From positions 1,240,001 to 1,304,000 of the forward strand of contig OZ245717.1 in assembly GCA_965226945.1 (NCBI GenBank): a stretch of 64,000 nt of DNA, in the 5' to 3' direction. This document shows, in pieces, positions 9,820-18,924 of the stretch. Every line of letters starts with the position of its first letter. The stretch's first letter is position 1. Below the pieces are notes generated by a model that saw nothing but the letters and a program-made list of their open reading frames with translations, was not told where the DNA came from and did not search any database. Source of the stretch: SYLG01 sp965226945. Lineage in GTDB: Bacteria; Planctomycetota; Planctomycetia; Gemmatales; Gemmataceae. The position numbers were made by a program, and so were the translations under genes.

Positions 9820-12800
9820 GTGCTGAACTGGCTCATCAATGTGTCGCTGCAGAATCGCTTCCTTGCCATTCTTGGGGCGATCGCGTTCGCTACGGTCGGC
9901 GTATTCGCGTTAACGCATCTCGATATCGATGCTTTTCCGGACACCACACCCGTTCAAGTGCAGATCAATACGATCGCCGCGGCCCTTGGCCCTGAGGAGG
10001 CAGAACAACAGATCACCTTCCCCATCGAACAAGCGCTTGGCGGATTACCCAAACTAGAGACGATGCGTTCGGTATCGAAGTTTGGGCTCTCACAGGTTGT
10101 GGTGACCTTCGCGGACGGGACCGACATTTACTTTGCCAGGCAACTGGTAAGCGAACGATTGAACTCGGTTCGGCTACCTGACGACATCGAGAGACCGAAA
10201 CTCGGCCCCGTCTCGACCGGGCTTGGGGAGGTCTTTCACTACATTCTGACCGCTAAGGGCTGGGATCAATCTCGAGCGTCGGTGGCCGAACGAATTGAAA
10301 AACTGACCTACTTGCGAACGATTCATGACTGGTCGATCCGGCCGAAGCTGCGAACGGTACCCGGGGTTGCGGAAGTCAATTCCTGGGGTGGTTTCGAAAA
10401 ACAGTACCAAGTGCGGATCGACCCCGACCGGCTGCTGAAACACGGCCTGACCTTTGCCGAGGTGGTCAATGCCCTTGAGACCAACAACAAAAACGTGGGC
10501 GGGGGTGGGATCAAGCAAAACAATCAATTCCTGTTGGTCCACGGCTTGGGCCGCACCCTCAACGAAGAACAGCTTCGCGGCATTGTCGTAAGCGCCAAAG
10601 ACGGGGCGCCGATCCGGGTTCGCGATGTGGCCGATGTTCATATCGGATACGAAATCCGCCGCGGTTCCGTGACCGCTCAGGGAAAAGGAGAGGCGATTCT
10701 GGGGCTTTGCTTCATGACGATGGGAGAGAACAGCAAGGTCGTGACGACCGCGCTCAAGAAGCGGCTCGATGAAATCCGCCCGACCCTACCCGCGGATGTC
10801 GAGATTGAGGTCGTATACGACCGCACCGAACTGGTGGACATTGTGATCGACACCGTGCGCAGAAATCTGTTCGAAGGAGGATTGTTGGTCATTGCCGTAC
10901 TGTTCGCTTTCCTTGGCAATTTGCGCGCGGCGTCTATAGTCGCGATCATCATTCCGTTGTCGATGCTTTTTGCGTTTTCGGGTATGTGGCGCTTCGGCAT
11001 TGCTGCGAGCCTGCTCAGCCTTGGAGCGATCGATTTCGGAATGGTCGTCGACAGCTCGGTCGTCATGGTCGAAAACTGCGTTCGGCATATCGCTCACGGT
11101 GATTTGCAAGGCAGAACGAAGATCGAAGTCGTGCGCGACGCGGCGGTCGAGGTGCGTAAGCCAACCCTATTCGGTGAGCTCATCATCATGATCGTTTATT
11201 TACCGATCCTGACGCTTGAGGGAATCGAAGGAAAACTCTTTCGTCCGATGGCGTTGACGGTCATCTTCGCCCTTTTTGGATCGATGATTCTGTCAATGAC
11301 GCTGATGCCCGTTCTTGCTAGTCTTGTGCTTCCACGAAAAATCGATGAGCGAATGCCGTTGCTTATGAGATTGGTCTTGGTCGTATACCAGCCCTTGCTC
11401 GAATTCACAATGAAGTTCAAGTTGGCCGTGGTACTGATCGCGCTGTCGCTGGTTGTGCTCGCATTCGGTTTAATTGCCCCAAACCTGGGCTCTGAATTCG
11501 TGCCACGACTGTCGGAAGGAGCATTGACGATCAACGTCGTCCGGCTGGCGGGAACCGACCTGGGCGAATCAAATGCCGTCAATTCGGCGATGGAACGGAC
11601 CATTCTCGAAAAGTATCCGGACGAAGTGCGCCATGTTTGGAGCAGGGTCGGCACCGCTGAAGTGGCGACCGATCCAATGGGGGTCGAACTCACAGACATG
11701 TACATCACTCTTCATCCCCGGCACCAATGGACGAAGGCCTCGACGCAAGCGGAATTGGTGACGTTGCTCGAAAAGGACCTCCGCAACTTTCCGGGCCAGA
11801 AACTTGCATTTTCACAACCGATCGAAATGCGTTTGAACGAGATGATATCAGGCGTGCGGTCCGATTTGGGCATCAAGCTCTTTGGTGATGACTTCAAAGT
11901 CCTTACCGAAAAAGGCGCGGAGATCGAGGCGGCGTTGAAGACGATTGATGGCAACGCCGATGTCGCTGTGGAACAGGTAACCGGCCAGCCGATTCTGCAG
12001 ATCCAGATCAAGCAAGAAGAGATCGCTCGCTATGGTGTGCCGGCCAAGACGGTCCTTGAAATTATCCAGGCGATTGGAACCTTCCCGGTCGCCGAGGTCG
12101 TGGAAGGGCAACTTCGCTTTCCATTGATCGTGCGCTTACCCGAACAATGGCGAACCAGTCCCGAAGCCATTGGATCAATCCTCATAGGGACGCCAGTCGG
12201 CGAGCGCATCCCGCTCGCGCGCCTGACTTCGATTCAGCAGGTCGAGGGACCCTCAACCATTACACGGGAATGGGGGCAGCGGCGCATTACCGTCACTTGC
12301 AACATTCGCGGGCGAGATATGGGCAGCTTTGTAGCTGAGGCCAAGGAAAAGCTCAAGTCGATCGAGGAGACGTTGCCCCGAGGCCGTTATCACATCGACT
12401 TCGGCGGCCAGTTTGAGAACTACGAGCGTGCCAGAACGCGACTTCTTGTGGTGGTACCTGTTGCTGTCGTACTGATTTTTACCCTCCTCTACTTCACCTA
12501 CCACAACGTGATCGACTCATTGCGCGTGTTCACCGGCGTGCCATTTGGCTGGGTGGGAGGAATTGTCGCCCTGTGGCTTCGCGACATGCCGCTTTCGATC
12601 TCGGCAATCATTGGTTTCATCGCTCTCTCGGGCGTCGCCGTGCTCGACGATATGATTTTGGTTAGCTACGTCCGGCAACTACGCAGTAAAGGCCTGGGCA
12701 TCCACGAGGCTGTCCGTCAGGCGGCGATCACCCGCTTGCGGCCGGTGTTGATGACGACCCTGGTGGCCAGTCTGGGTTTTCTGCCGATGGCACTTAGCAC

Positions 12801-13089
12801 CGGCCAGGGGGCCGAGGTACAAAGACCGCTGGCAACCGTGGTGATCGGCGGAGTGATCGGCGCAATGATCATGTCTCTCATGGTGCTTCGAGTCCTTTAT
12901 TTGGTATTTGACGCATTGGCTCACGCTATTTTTTGGATGATGACCCGGGTATTCCGCATGAATGAGGCCATAGCCCGCAACTTGCTCGGCCTTGATCTCG
13001 ATGTAGTTCAGGAAGAAGTCATGGGGTTGACCGAGGTGGGCACGCGGAACGGTTCCGTGGCAGGCCCGGCGCGTTCGACCTCTGTTTGA
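9820..13089 (+). CDS. czcA: CzcA/CusA-family heavy-metal RND pump (HME-RND)
   Basis: A 1089-residue inner-membrane proton/metal antiporter, normal length for the family. The N-terminus has the first helix, then DIDAFPDTTPVQVQINT. The helix IV charge-relay motif reads LGAIDFGMVVDSSVVMVEN, with the DFG..VD....EN pattern of Czc/Cnr-type pumps for Zn, Co or Ni rather than the Cu/Ag type. The C-terminal half has LPRGRYHIDFGGQFENYERA and later helices with TRLRPVLMTTLVASLGFLPM. The start is GTG at 9820, fitting the usual family N-terminus (LNWLINVSLQNRFLAIL). The product probably works with the two upstream adaptors and the TolC-type protein at 13927. Confidence 0.93.
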   Translation: MLNWLINVSLQNRFLAILGAIAFATVGVFALTHLDIDAFPDTTPVQVQINTIAAALGPEEAEQQITFPIEQALGGLPKLETMRSVSKFGLSQVVVTFADGTDIYFARQLVSERLNSVRLPDDIERPKLGPVSTGLGEVFHYILTAKGWDQSRASVAERIEKLTYLRTIHDWSIRPKLRTVPGVAEVNSWGGFEKQYQVRIDPDRLLKHGLTFAEVVNALETNNKNVGGGGIKQNNQFLLVHGLGRTLNEEQLRGIVVSAKDGAPIRVRDVADVHIGYEIRRGSVTAQGKGEAILGLCFMTMGENSKVVTTALKKRLDEIRPTLPADVEIEVVYDRTELVDIVIDTVRRNLFEGGLLVIAVLFAFLGNLRAASIVAIIIPLSMLFAFSGMWRFGIAASLLSLGAIDFGMVVDSSVVMVENCVRHIAHGDLQGRTKIEVVRDAAVEVRKPTLFGELIIMIVYLPILTLEGIEGKLFRPMALTVIFALFGSMILSMTLMPVLASLVLPRKIDERMPLLMRLVLVVYQPLLEFTMKFKLAVVLIALSLVVLAFGLIAPNLGSEFVPRLSEGALTINVVRLAGTDLGESNAVNSAMERTILEKYPDEVRHVWSRVGTAEVATDPMGVELTDMYITLHPRHQWTKASTQAELVTLLEKDLRNFPGQKLAFSQPIEMRLNEMISGVRSDLGIKLFGDDFKVLTEKGAEIEAALKTIDGNADVAVEQVTGQPILQIQIKQEEIARYGVPAKTVLEIIQAIGTFPVAEVVEGQLRFPLIVRLPEQWRTSPEAIGSILIGTPVGERIPLARLTSIQQVEGPSTITREWGQRRITVTCNIRGRDMGSFVAEAKEKLKSIEETLPRGRYHIDFGGQFENYERARTRLLVVVPVAVVLIFTLLYFTYHNVIDSLRVFTGVPFGWVGGIVALWLRDMPLSISAIIGFIALSGVAVLDDMILVSYVRQLRSKGLGIHEAVRQAAITRLRPVLMTTLVASLGFLPMALSTGQGAEVQRPLATVVIGGVIGAMIMSLMVLRVLYLVFDALAHAIFWMMTRVFRMNEAIARNLLGLDLDVVQEEVMGLTEVGTRNGSVAGPARSTSV

Positions 13090-13101
13090 GGGAGGAAGTC
13101 G

Positions 13102-13527
13102 ATGATGAATTGGTGTTCAAGGGCGGGGATTGGACTAAGCGGACTAGTTGGTTTGGCACTTCTCCTGGCCGGGTGCGGTGAGTCGGCCGCGCCTGTCGGC
13201 AAGGCCAAAGAACCAGGCAAGGCCAAGGAGACTCAAGTCGCAAAGGCAGATGAAAAAAAGGAAAGCGCCAGCAATCATTCAGGTTGGTGGTGCAATGAGC
13301 ACGGTGTTCCTGAAGGGGAATGCAGTATGTGCAACTCGAAAGTTGCCGCCGATTTCAAGAAGAAAGGCGACTGGTGCGACAAACACGACCGGGCAAAATC
13401 GCAATGCTTCCTGTGCGATCCTAAACTCAAGGAAAAGTATGCTGCCCAATATCGCGCGAAGTATGGGAAAGAGCCGCCCGCGGTCGAGGACGAAGAAAAG
13501 GCGAAGGTAACGGATAAGAAAGGTTAA
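13102..13527 (+). CDS. Lipoprotein with two Cys/His metal motifs
   Basis: A 141-residue lipoprotein: signal MMNWCSRAGIGLSGLVGLAL, lipobox LLAGC, then a Lys/Glu-rich linker. Two copies of the motif W-C-x2-H-x6-C-x2-C follow (WWCNEHGVPEGECSMC near residue 63 and DWCDKHDRAKSQCFLC near residue 92). The tail is charged. The motif matches those in the adaptor at 8060-9703, so a shared metal-delivery role in the periplasm is likely. The gene starts 12 bases after the pump gene with a GGGAGGA ribosome site, so it is in the same operon. Confidence 0.82.
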   Translation: MMNWCSRAGIGLSGLVGLALLLAGCGESAAPVGKAKEPGKAKETQVAKADEKKESASNHSGWWCNEHGVPEGECSMCNSKVAADFKKKGDWCDKHDRAKSQCFLCDPKLKEKYAAQYRAKYGKEPPAVEDEEKAKVTDKKG

Positions 13528-13544
13528 TACTGGTCGGGTGTGGC

Positions 13545-13568
13545 AACCGGCGGAGCGCCGCCGGTTTT
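13545..13568 (+). terminator. Rho-independent terminator of the CzcA/lipoprotein unit
   Basis: AACCGGCGG pairs with CCGCCGGTT over a short loop and is followed by TTTT. It ends the unit that begins with the pump gene. Confidence 0.8.
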
Positions 13569-13926
13569 GCTACCCGCTTTCTCGATCCGGCTGGGGTAGG
13601 ATAATTCGGGCAGATCCTGACCCGATGCGATTGGAAGTTTGCCTTGTCAATTTTGATCATGAGCAAGAACGAGATTTTTTTCCTGAACGCGAGGTCAAAA
13701 ATACCTCACTACAGATCGCACCCGTGAAAGATGGGCTTGAAGAGAATTGATTATTTTCAAATTGTCATTCATCGAGACTGCCAATCAAGCCGCCTCATTA
13801 TTTATCAATTTTTCGATATAAACCTATCGTCCATATTTCTAGTTTATTATTAGACTTACTAATAAAGTGCCCAGCCCGCAAATCCCGAATAAAAGATTGA
13901 GTCAACGCTTTTGTAGGGAGACGACA
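13569..13926 (+). promoter_or_regulatory. AT-rich upstream region with operator-like palindrome
   Basis: No gene. From about 13745 the sequence becomes AT-rich. TTATTAG (13847-13853) and CTAATAA (13859-13865) form a perfect 7-bp inverted repeat around ACTTA, about 60 bases upstream of the channel gene start. It is a candidate operator for a metal-responsive repressor; none is encoded nearby. Confidence 0.5.
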
Positions 13927-15615
13927 ATGAAACTTCAGCGCGCAGACCGATTCCGTTGGCTGTATGCTTGCGGATTCGGACTTACCCTTGGATGCGCCGG
14001 TCAGAGGGTGAATTTACCGTCCGGCCATATGCCAATGGGAACAGAGCCAATCGACTTCGCCTCGGCAATGGAACTGACGAAAAGCGGTGCTTCAGGAGTT
14101 TCGGGCACGCAGCGCCAGTTAGAAACCGCACCGAGGCCCAAACCGATTCGGGATAGCGACAGACCTCTGGATCTGCCCGCCCCGAAACAGGATGGCCCAG
14201 GCGCCAGGACCGGTTCGGAATCTTTTCAGCTTGCGCCTGGCTTGCCTGGCTCCTCTGCCGCACTGATGAAACCATTTGCTTTGGAAAGAAACCTTCCGCT
14301 GGCCGATCGACAAAAGGTCGTGAACGATGCGTTTCCAAGGCTAATCCCTGTGGAGATGCCAAAGATTCAGTCGGAACGGCAGCCCTTAAGCCTTGCCGAC
14401 CTCGAAAAAATCGCTTTTGAATGCAGCCCCGTACTGCAAAAAGCTCAGTTGGATGTGGAAGTCGCCTTCAACAAGACGCTTCAAGCCGGCCTCTATCCCA
14501 ACCCGACCATTGGATACCAGGTCGATCAGTGGCAACCCGGACTAAAAATCCCAGCTGGCGTCGCCGCGGGAAATCAAGGCCAGCAGGGAGGCTATGTCAA
14601 TCAGCTCATAAAGACGGTCGGCAAGGTACGCCTGGCTCAACTTGTGGCGGGATACGACTATATCAATTCTCTGGTGGCAGTGCGAAAGGCTCATGTGAGC
14701 GTTGCTGCCCAAATTCGGGCCGCTTACTTCCAGGCAATTGTGGCCCAAAAAACGCTGGAGGTCAACAAAGCGCTCACAGAAATGACCGACCAGGTTTATC
14801 AGTTGCAGCTAAAGCAGGTGGTTGCGGGTATCGCGGCAGCATACGAACCCTTGCAACTTTATGCACAAGCGGTCCAGGCCCGCAATGCGTTCGTTCAAGC
14901 AGAAGCGGTCTACAAAGCCGCTTGGAAAAAACTGGCGGCATCAGTGGGTCAGCCCGATATGGCGCCAGTACAGCTCGTCGGGAACGCGGATGCCCCGGTG
15001 CCCAAATTCGAGCAAGCATTGGCAAGGGCAAGGATCGCTGAACAGCACACGGATATTCTCACGGTTCGTAATATTATTGCGCAAAATGAAACCAATTTGA
15101 CGTTGCAAAAGCGCCTGCCCGTTCCGGACTTGCAGACCAACACCTACCAGCAATACGACAACTTTTCGCAGGCCTATCAGTTTGGACTTCAAATCGGGAT
15201 CGAAGTTCCAATCGCCAACCGCAATCAGGGAAACATCCGGGCAACCCAGGCGGCCATCGCCGCTTCGAAACAACAACTGCTCAGCACCGAATTTGATCTG
15301 TATGGCCAACTGGGAGAAGCCTTTGGCCGTTACGAAGCCTATAGCGTCCAGGCCGAAAACTACCGAAAAAAGATCCTTCCCACATTGGAACAGGCCTATC
15401 AACTTATCGTGCGCCGATTTCAGGCCGAACCCGAGAAGGTCAGTTTCAATGACATCGTCGTCGCCCAGAATAACCTCGCCCAGGCGCTACAGACTTATCT
15501 CACCTTCCTCGACAACCAATGGAAGGCGGTCGTGGACATTGCCCAATTGGGACAGTATGACGAGATCTATCCGGAGCCGTTCGTTCAGATTCCACCCGAA
15601 CCAGTGGCTCCCTGA
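13927..15615 (+). CDS. TolC-family outer-membrane efflux channel (CzcC type)
   Basis: A 562-residue outer-membrane factor. The start MKLQRADRFRWLYACGFGLT leads to a lipobox-like LGC, so it may be a lipoprotein, as many CusC-like channels are. After a Pro-rich linker of about 130 residues, two OEP repeats follow; LADLEKIAFECSPVLQKAQL opens the first, and ATQAAIAASKQQLLSTEFDL the second. Start 13927 is preferred over 13867 because AGGGAG lies 9 bases upstream. It has its own upstream region, so it may be transcribed apart from the pump operon. Confidence 0.88.
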   Translation: MKLQRADRFRWLYACGFGLTLGCAGQRVNLPSGHMPMGTEPIDFASAMELTKSGASGVSGTQRQLETAPRPKPIRDSDRPLDLPAPKQDGPGARTGSESFQLAPGLPGSSAALMKPFALERNLPLADRQKVVNDAFPRLIPVEMPKIQSERQPLSLADLEKIAFECSPVLQKAQLDVEVAFNKTLQAGLYPNPTIGYQVDQWQPGLKIPAGVAAGNQGQQGGYVNQLIKTVGKVRLAQLVAGYDYINSLVAVRKAHVSVAAQIRAAYFQAIVAQKTLEVNKALTEMTDQVYQLQLKQVVAGIAAAYEPLQLYAQAVQARNAFVQAEAVYKAAWKKLAASVGQPDMAPVQLVGNADAPVPKFEQALARARIAEQHTDILTVRNIIAQNETNLTLQKRLPVPDLQTNTYQQYDNFSQAYQFGLQIGIEVPIANRNQGNIRATQAAIAASKQQLLSTEFDLYGQLGEAFGRYEAYSVQAENYRKKILPTLEQAYQLIVRRFQAEPEKVSFNDIVVAQNNLAQALQTYLTFLDNQWKAVVDIAQLGQYDEIYPEPFVQIPPEPVAP

Positions 15616-16125
15616 AATCGTCTGGTCTTATCGTGACGCTCGTATCGGAATGCCCAAGAAGGTGTCGCCAAATTTGCAACCGCGGATGATCTAAGGGACG
15701 ATTTTCAGGGCCTTCCAAACGGAGTTCGACATGCTGGCTTGAATAGGAGAGAGTAAACTTTTAAAAAAAAGCGTGAAATTATAGATGAGACATGCGTTGG
15801 CAAAATTTTTGGTTCAGATTAAACTGATCGATTGCGAGATAAATAATCTGAATTAAAATCGCCGTCTGTTTTGCTATTTATAACCGATTGGTGAATATAT
15901 GATAAACTGATCTTATTTATACTACTTAAAATTAAAGACATATTGAAAGGCCTTGAAAATCTAAATCACAAAGCCTTCAGGGCCGGGAAGCCCGGTGCGC
16001 CGAAGGCTGGGTCACGGAAAACCAAACGCGGAATGACTTTGCGAACTAGCCTGTCTGCACCAACAATGGAAGCAGTGACAAAGCCATAAATCAATTCGGA
16101 AACGTATATAAGGAAGGCAGCTTTG
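15616..16125. other. AT-rich intergenic region with inverted repeats and a hairpin
   Basis: No gene. TTCAGATTA (15813-15821) and TAATCTGAA (15844-15852) are an inverted repeat. Around 15974-16006 AGCCTTC and GAAGGCT enclose a GCCGGGAAGCCCGGTG hairpin, upstream of the ATPase gene; the sequence recalls part of a cobalamin-type box, but the rest of that riboswitch is not seen. Confidence 0.4.
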
Positions 16126-18324
16126 ATGGTGAAGACTCTATCTACGCTCGACTTTAAGATTCACGGCATGGATTGCGCCGAGGAGGTCGCCGTTCTGAAA
16201 CGCGAGGTCGGGGCGATGGTCGGCGGCGATGCGCGAATTTCTTTCGACATCCTCAACGGCCGGATGACAGTCGCGTTGGAGCCGGGTGAGTCCTCTCCTG
16301 AGTCAATCATGAAGGCTGTGGCCCGCACCGGCATGCGGGCCGAGGTCTGGCGACAGGATGAGCATGTCGCACTACGGGACGGATTGTGGCAGCGTCGAGG
16401 GCAGACGATCCTGACCGCAGCCTGTGGCCTGTTGAGCGTGCTCGGGTTTCTCACCCACGCCTGGGTTGAAGGCGGCTTCCTTGCCGCTTTCGGTACAGAA
16501 GGAGTGGACGCCGTCAATCACGTTCCTCTTGCGGTGAAGGGCCTCTACTCGCTGAGCATCTTGGCGGGCGTCTGGTACTTTCTGCCGATGGCGTGGTATG
16601 CGCTACGTCACTTGCGACCCGACATGAACCTGCTGATGACAGTCGCTGTCTGCGGGGCGGTCGCCATTGGCGAGTGGTTTGAGGCAACCACCGTTGCTTT
16701 CCTCTTCGCCGTCTCTTTGGCGTTGGAGTCCTGGAGCGTGGGACGTGCCCGTCGGGCCGTAGCCGCCCTGATGGACCTGACCCCACCCACAGTATGCCTA
16801 CAGCGCGGTGATGGACAGGAGGAGCAAGTATCCCCGGGCCAGGTAATCGTGGGCGCACATTTCCTGGTGCGGCCCGGCGAACGTATTCCCCTCGACGGGC
16901 GCGTAGTCCGTGGAGAGAGCGAAGTCAATCAGGCACCCATCACCGGTGAAAGCGTCGCGGTCACCAAAGCACCAGGAGGGGAGGTCTTCGCCGGTACAAT
17001 AAACGGCGATGGTGTCCTGATCGTGGAATGCACCAAGCCGGCCGGGGACACGACTCTCGCTCACATAATCCGTCTCGTCGGAGAAGCGCAGTCACGTCGT
17101 GCCCCTTCAGAACAATGGGTTGAGAAGTTTGCCGGCGTTTATACTCCCGCCGTCATGACACTGGCTTTGGTCGTCATGCTAGTCCCGCCTCTTGTGTTTG
17201 GCGGGGCTTGGCAGGACTGGTGCTACCGCTCCCTCGTCCTACTTGTCATCGCCTGCCCCTGTGCGTTGGTCATATCGACGCCGGTGAGTATCGTGGCGGC
17301 GCTGGCAGCTTCGGCCCGCAATGGTGTGCTCATAAAAGGTGGCTTGTACGTCGAGGCCCCTTCCCAACTGGAGGCAATTGCGCTGGACAAGACCGGCACG
17401 CTGACGGAGGGCAAACCGACAGTGGTGGAGATTGTGCCCCTCAGCGGCCACGATGAAAGGGAACTGTTGGAGCGAGCAGCCGCACTGGAGGCTCACAGTA
17501 CTCATCCCCTGGCGCGTGCGATCATGGCTTATGCGCAACAGCGCGGAATCGCGACCCGTCCCGCAGAAGAGTATCAAATCACGCAAGGCAAAGGGGCAAC
17601 GGGCCGTTTTAACGGGCAGGATTACTGGCTGGGGTCACACCGTTATCTGGAGGAGCGGAGACAAGAAACCAAGGAGATTCATCAGCGATTGGACGCAATG
17701 GCAAAGGCTGGTCGCACGGTTGTGGTAATAGGGAATGCCAGTCATGTCTGCGGATTGATCGCCCTCGCTGACACAGTACGACCCGGAACCCGGCAGACGC
17801 TCCGAGCGTTGCGTGACGCCGGTGTGAAGCACATCGCCATGCTGACCGGAGACAACCAGGGGACCGCTGAGGCTATTGCCCGCGAAACCGGGGTGGACGA
17901 GGTTCATGCCGAATTGCTACCCGCAGATAAGGTGGCTGCGGTGGAGGCGCTCGTCGCCAAGTATGGCCGGGTGGCAATGGTCGGAGATGGCGTGAACGAT
18001 GCCCCGGCAATGGGCCGGGCCACCCTTGGGATTGCAATGGGGGCCGCCGGCAGTGATGCGGCGATCGAGACCGCCGACATCGCCCTTATGTCCGACGACT
18101 TGTCCAAGCTCCCCTGGCTAATCTGGCATTCCCGCCGCACCTTGGCGATCATCCGCCAAAACATTGGTTTTTCGCTCTCGGTGAAGGTACTATTTGTGGC
18201 GTTGACTTTTGCTGGCTACGCATCGCTCTGGGCCGCAATAGCGGCCGATACGGGTGCTTCCCTGCTGGTCGTCTTCAACGGTCTACGGTTACTCAACTCT
18301 GCTCGGTCGCCTTTAAGGAACTAG
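16126..18324 (+). CDS. P1B-type metal-transporting ATPase, Zn/Cd class (CadA/ZntA-like)
   Basis: A 732-residue P-type ATPase exporting divalent metal. The N-terminal HMA-like domain has HGMDCAEEVAVLKREVG, in which the usual CxxC is replaced by a single Cys (MDCAEEV). The rest is standard: TGES phosphatase loop, CPCALVIS ion site in helix 6, DKTGTLTEGKP phosphorylation site, HPLARAI nucleotide motif, MVGDGVNDAPA hinge, and DTGASLLVVFNGLRLL in the last helix with the Asp of the Zn/Cd (P1B-2) class. The start is ATG 16126, with AAGGAAGG about 9 bases upstream; a TTG three bases earlier is less likely. Confidence 0.92.
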   Translation: MVKTLSTLDFKIHGMDCAEEVAVLKREVGAMVGGDARISFDILNGRMTVALEPGESSPESIMKAVARTGMRAEVWRQDEHVALRDGLWQRRGQTILTAACGLLSVLGFLTHAWVEGGFLAAFGTEGVDAVNHVPLAVKGLYSLSILAGVWYFLPMAWYALRHLRPDMNLLMTVAVCGAVAIGEWFEATTVAFLFAVSLALESWSVGRARRAVAALMDLTPPTVCLQRGDGQEEQVSPGQVIVGAHFLVRPGERIPLDGRVVRGESEVNQAPITGESVAVTKAPGGEVFAGTINGDGVLIVECTKPAGDTTLAHIIRLVGEAQSRRAPSEQWVEKFAGVYTPAVMTLALVVMLVPPLVFGGAWQDWCYRSLVLLVIACPCALVISTPVSIVAALAASARNGVLIKGGLYVEAPSQLEAIALDKTGTLTEGKPTVVEIVPLSGHDERELLERAAALEAHSTHPLARAIMAYAQQRGIATRPAEEYQITQGKGATGRFNGQDYWLGSHRYLEERRQETKEIHQRLDAMAKAGRTVVVIGNASHVCGLIALADTVRPGTRQTLRALRDAGVKHIAMLTGDNQGTAEAIARETGVDEVHAELLPADKVAAVEALVAKYGRVAMVGDGVNDAPAMGRATLGIAMGAAGSDAAIETADIALMSDDLSKLPWLIWHSRRTLAIIRQNIGFSLSVKVLFVALTFAGYASLWAAIAADTGASLLVVFNGLRLLNSARSPLRN

Positions 18325-18924
18325 TTGCCCGGCTTCGCGGTGTGTGCCGAGTAGGTCGACTTGCCTGTGGGACCGACAATCAAGCTCTTCTGCCTTACGC
18401 TTACCTCAGTGCGGTTGACATCGTTGCGGGGCCCCGCTTTGGTGACCTTGCCGCCGCCATTAGGAAATTGAAATTCAGGAATTTCAAGAAGAAAGCACTT
18501 AGGCATAAAAGCCGCAACACTCGTTTCTGAAAACAGTCCAGGCGACCAGATTCGAGCCAGCGACCTCTTGGTCCCGATGCTGATGGCTAAATTTGTAAAC
18601 CATGCCTCTTAAAACTGTTGTGCTTTGCACGCACTGGGTGATTTACTCGAAATCCGGAGGGACTTGTATCAACCGCATGTTACCTTGCAAAACTTGCCTC
18701 CTTGAATCCGGTGCATTTAGGGCCGGCTAGTTCGTCGGGAGAATGCAAACGATTCCGGTTTTAATGAAGAAGCCGATTTTGACGTGCCGATTATTGAAGA
18801 AGCGCAAGCGGATCTCTCCTTCCCTGCCTTTAACCAAAGGGCTGCTCAGGCTTTTTGCCATTTGAGGAGGATGATGCAAGCGCCTCCCTTCCCGGCGAAA
18901 TAGCTGAAGGGGGAGGAGTGAAAA
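18325..18924. other. Intergenic region with degraded tRNA-Pro-like fragment
   Basis: About 600 bases without a convincing gene. On the minus strand, 18537-18580 reads like the 3' half of a proline tRNA: CGGGACCAAGAGGTCGC (anticodon side), then CTGGCTCGAATCTGG as T arm, but with mismatches and no 5' half. It may be an old attachment-site scar. Short frames in 18321-18530 look like noise. Confidence 0.35.

Noticed and set aside
15500..15718. Minus-strand peptide with HLLGHSDTSVT, like the tyrosine-recombinase HxxR...LGHS box
   Set aside because: It mostly overlaps the end of the channel gene in another frame, lacks the other catalytic residues, and is most likely chance.
18321..18530. Overlapping frames on both strands after the Zn/Cd ATPase
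   Set aside because: No homology, poor starts, and the region carries only a tRNA-like fragment.
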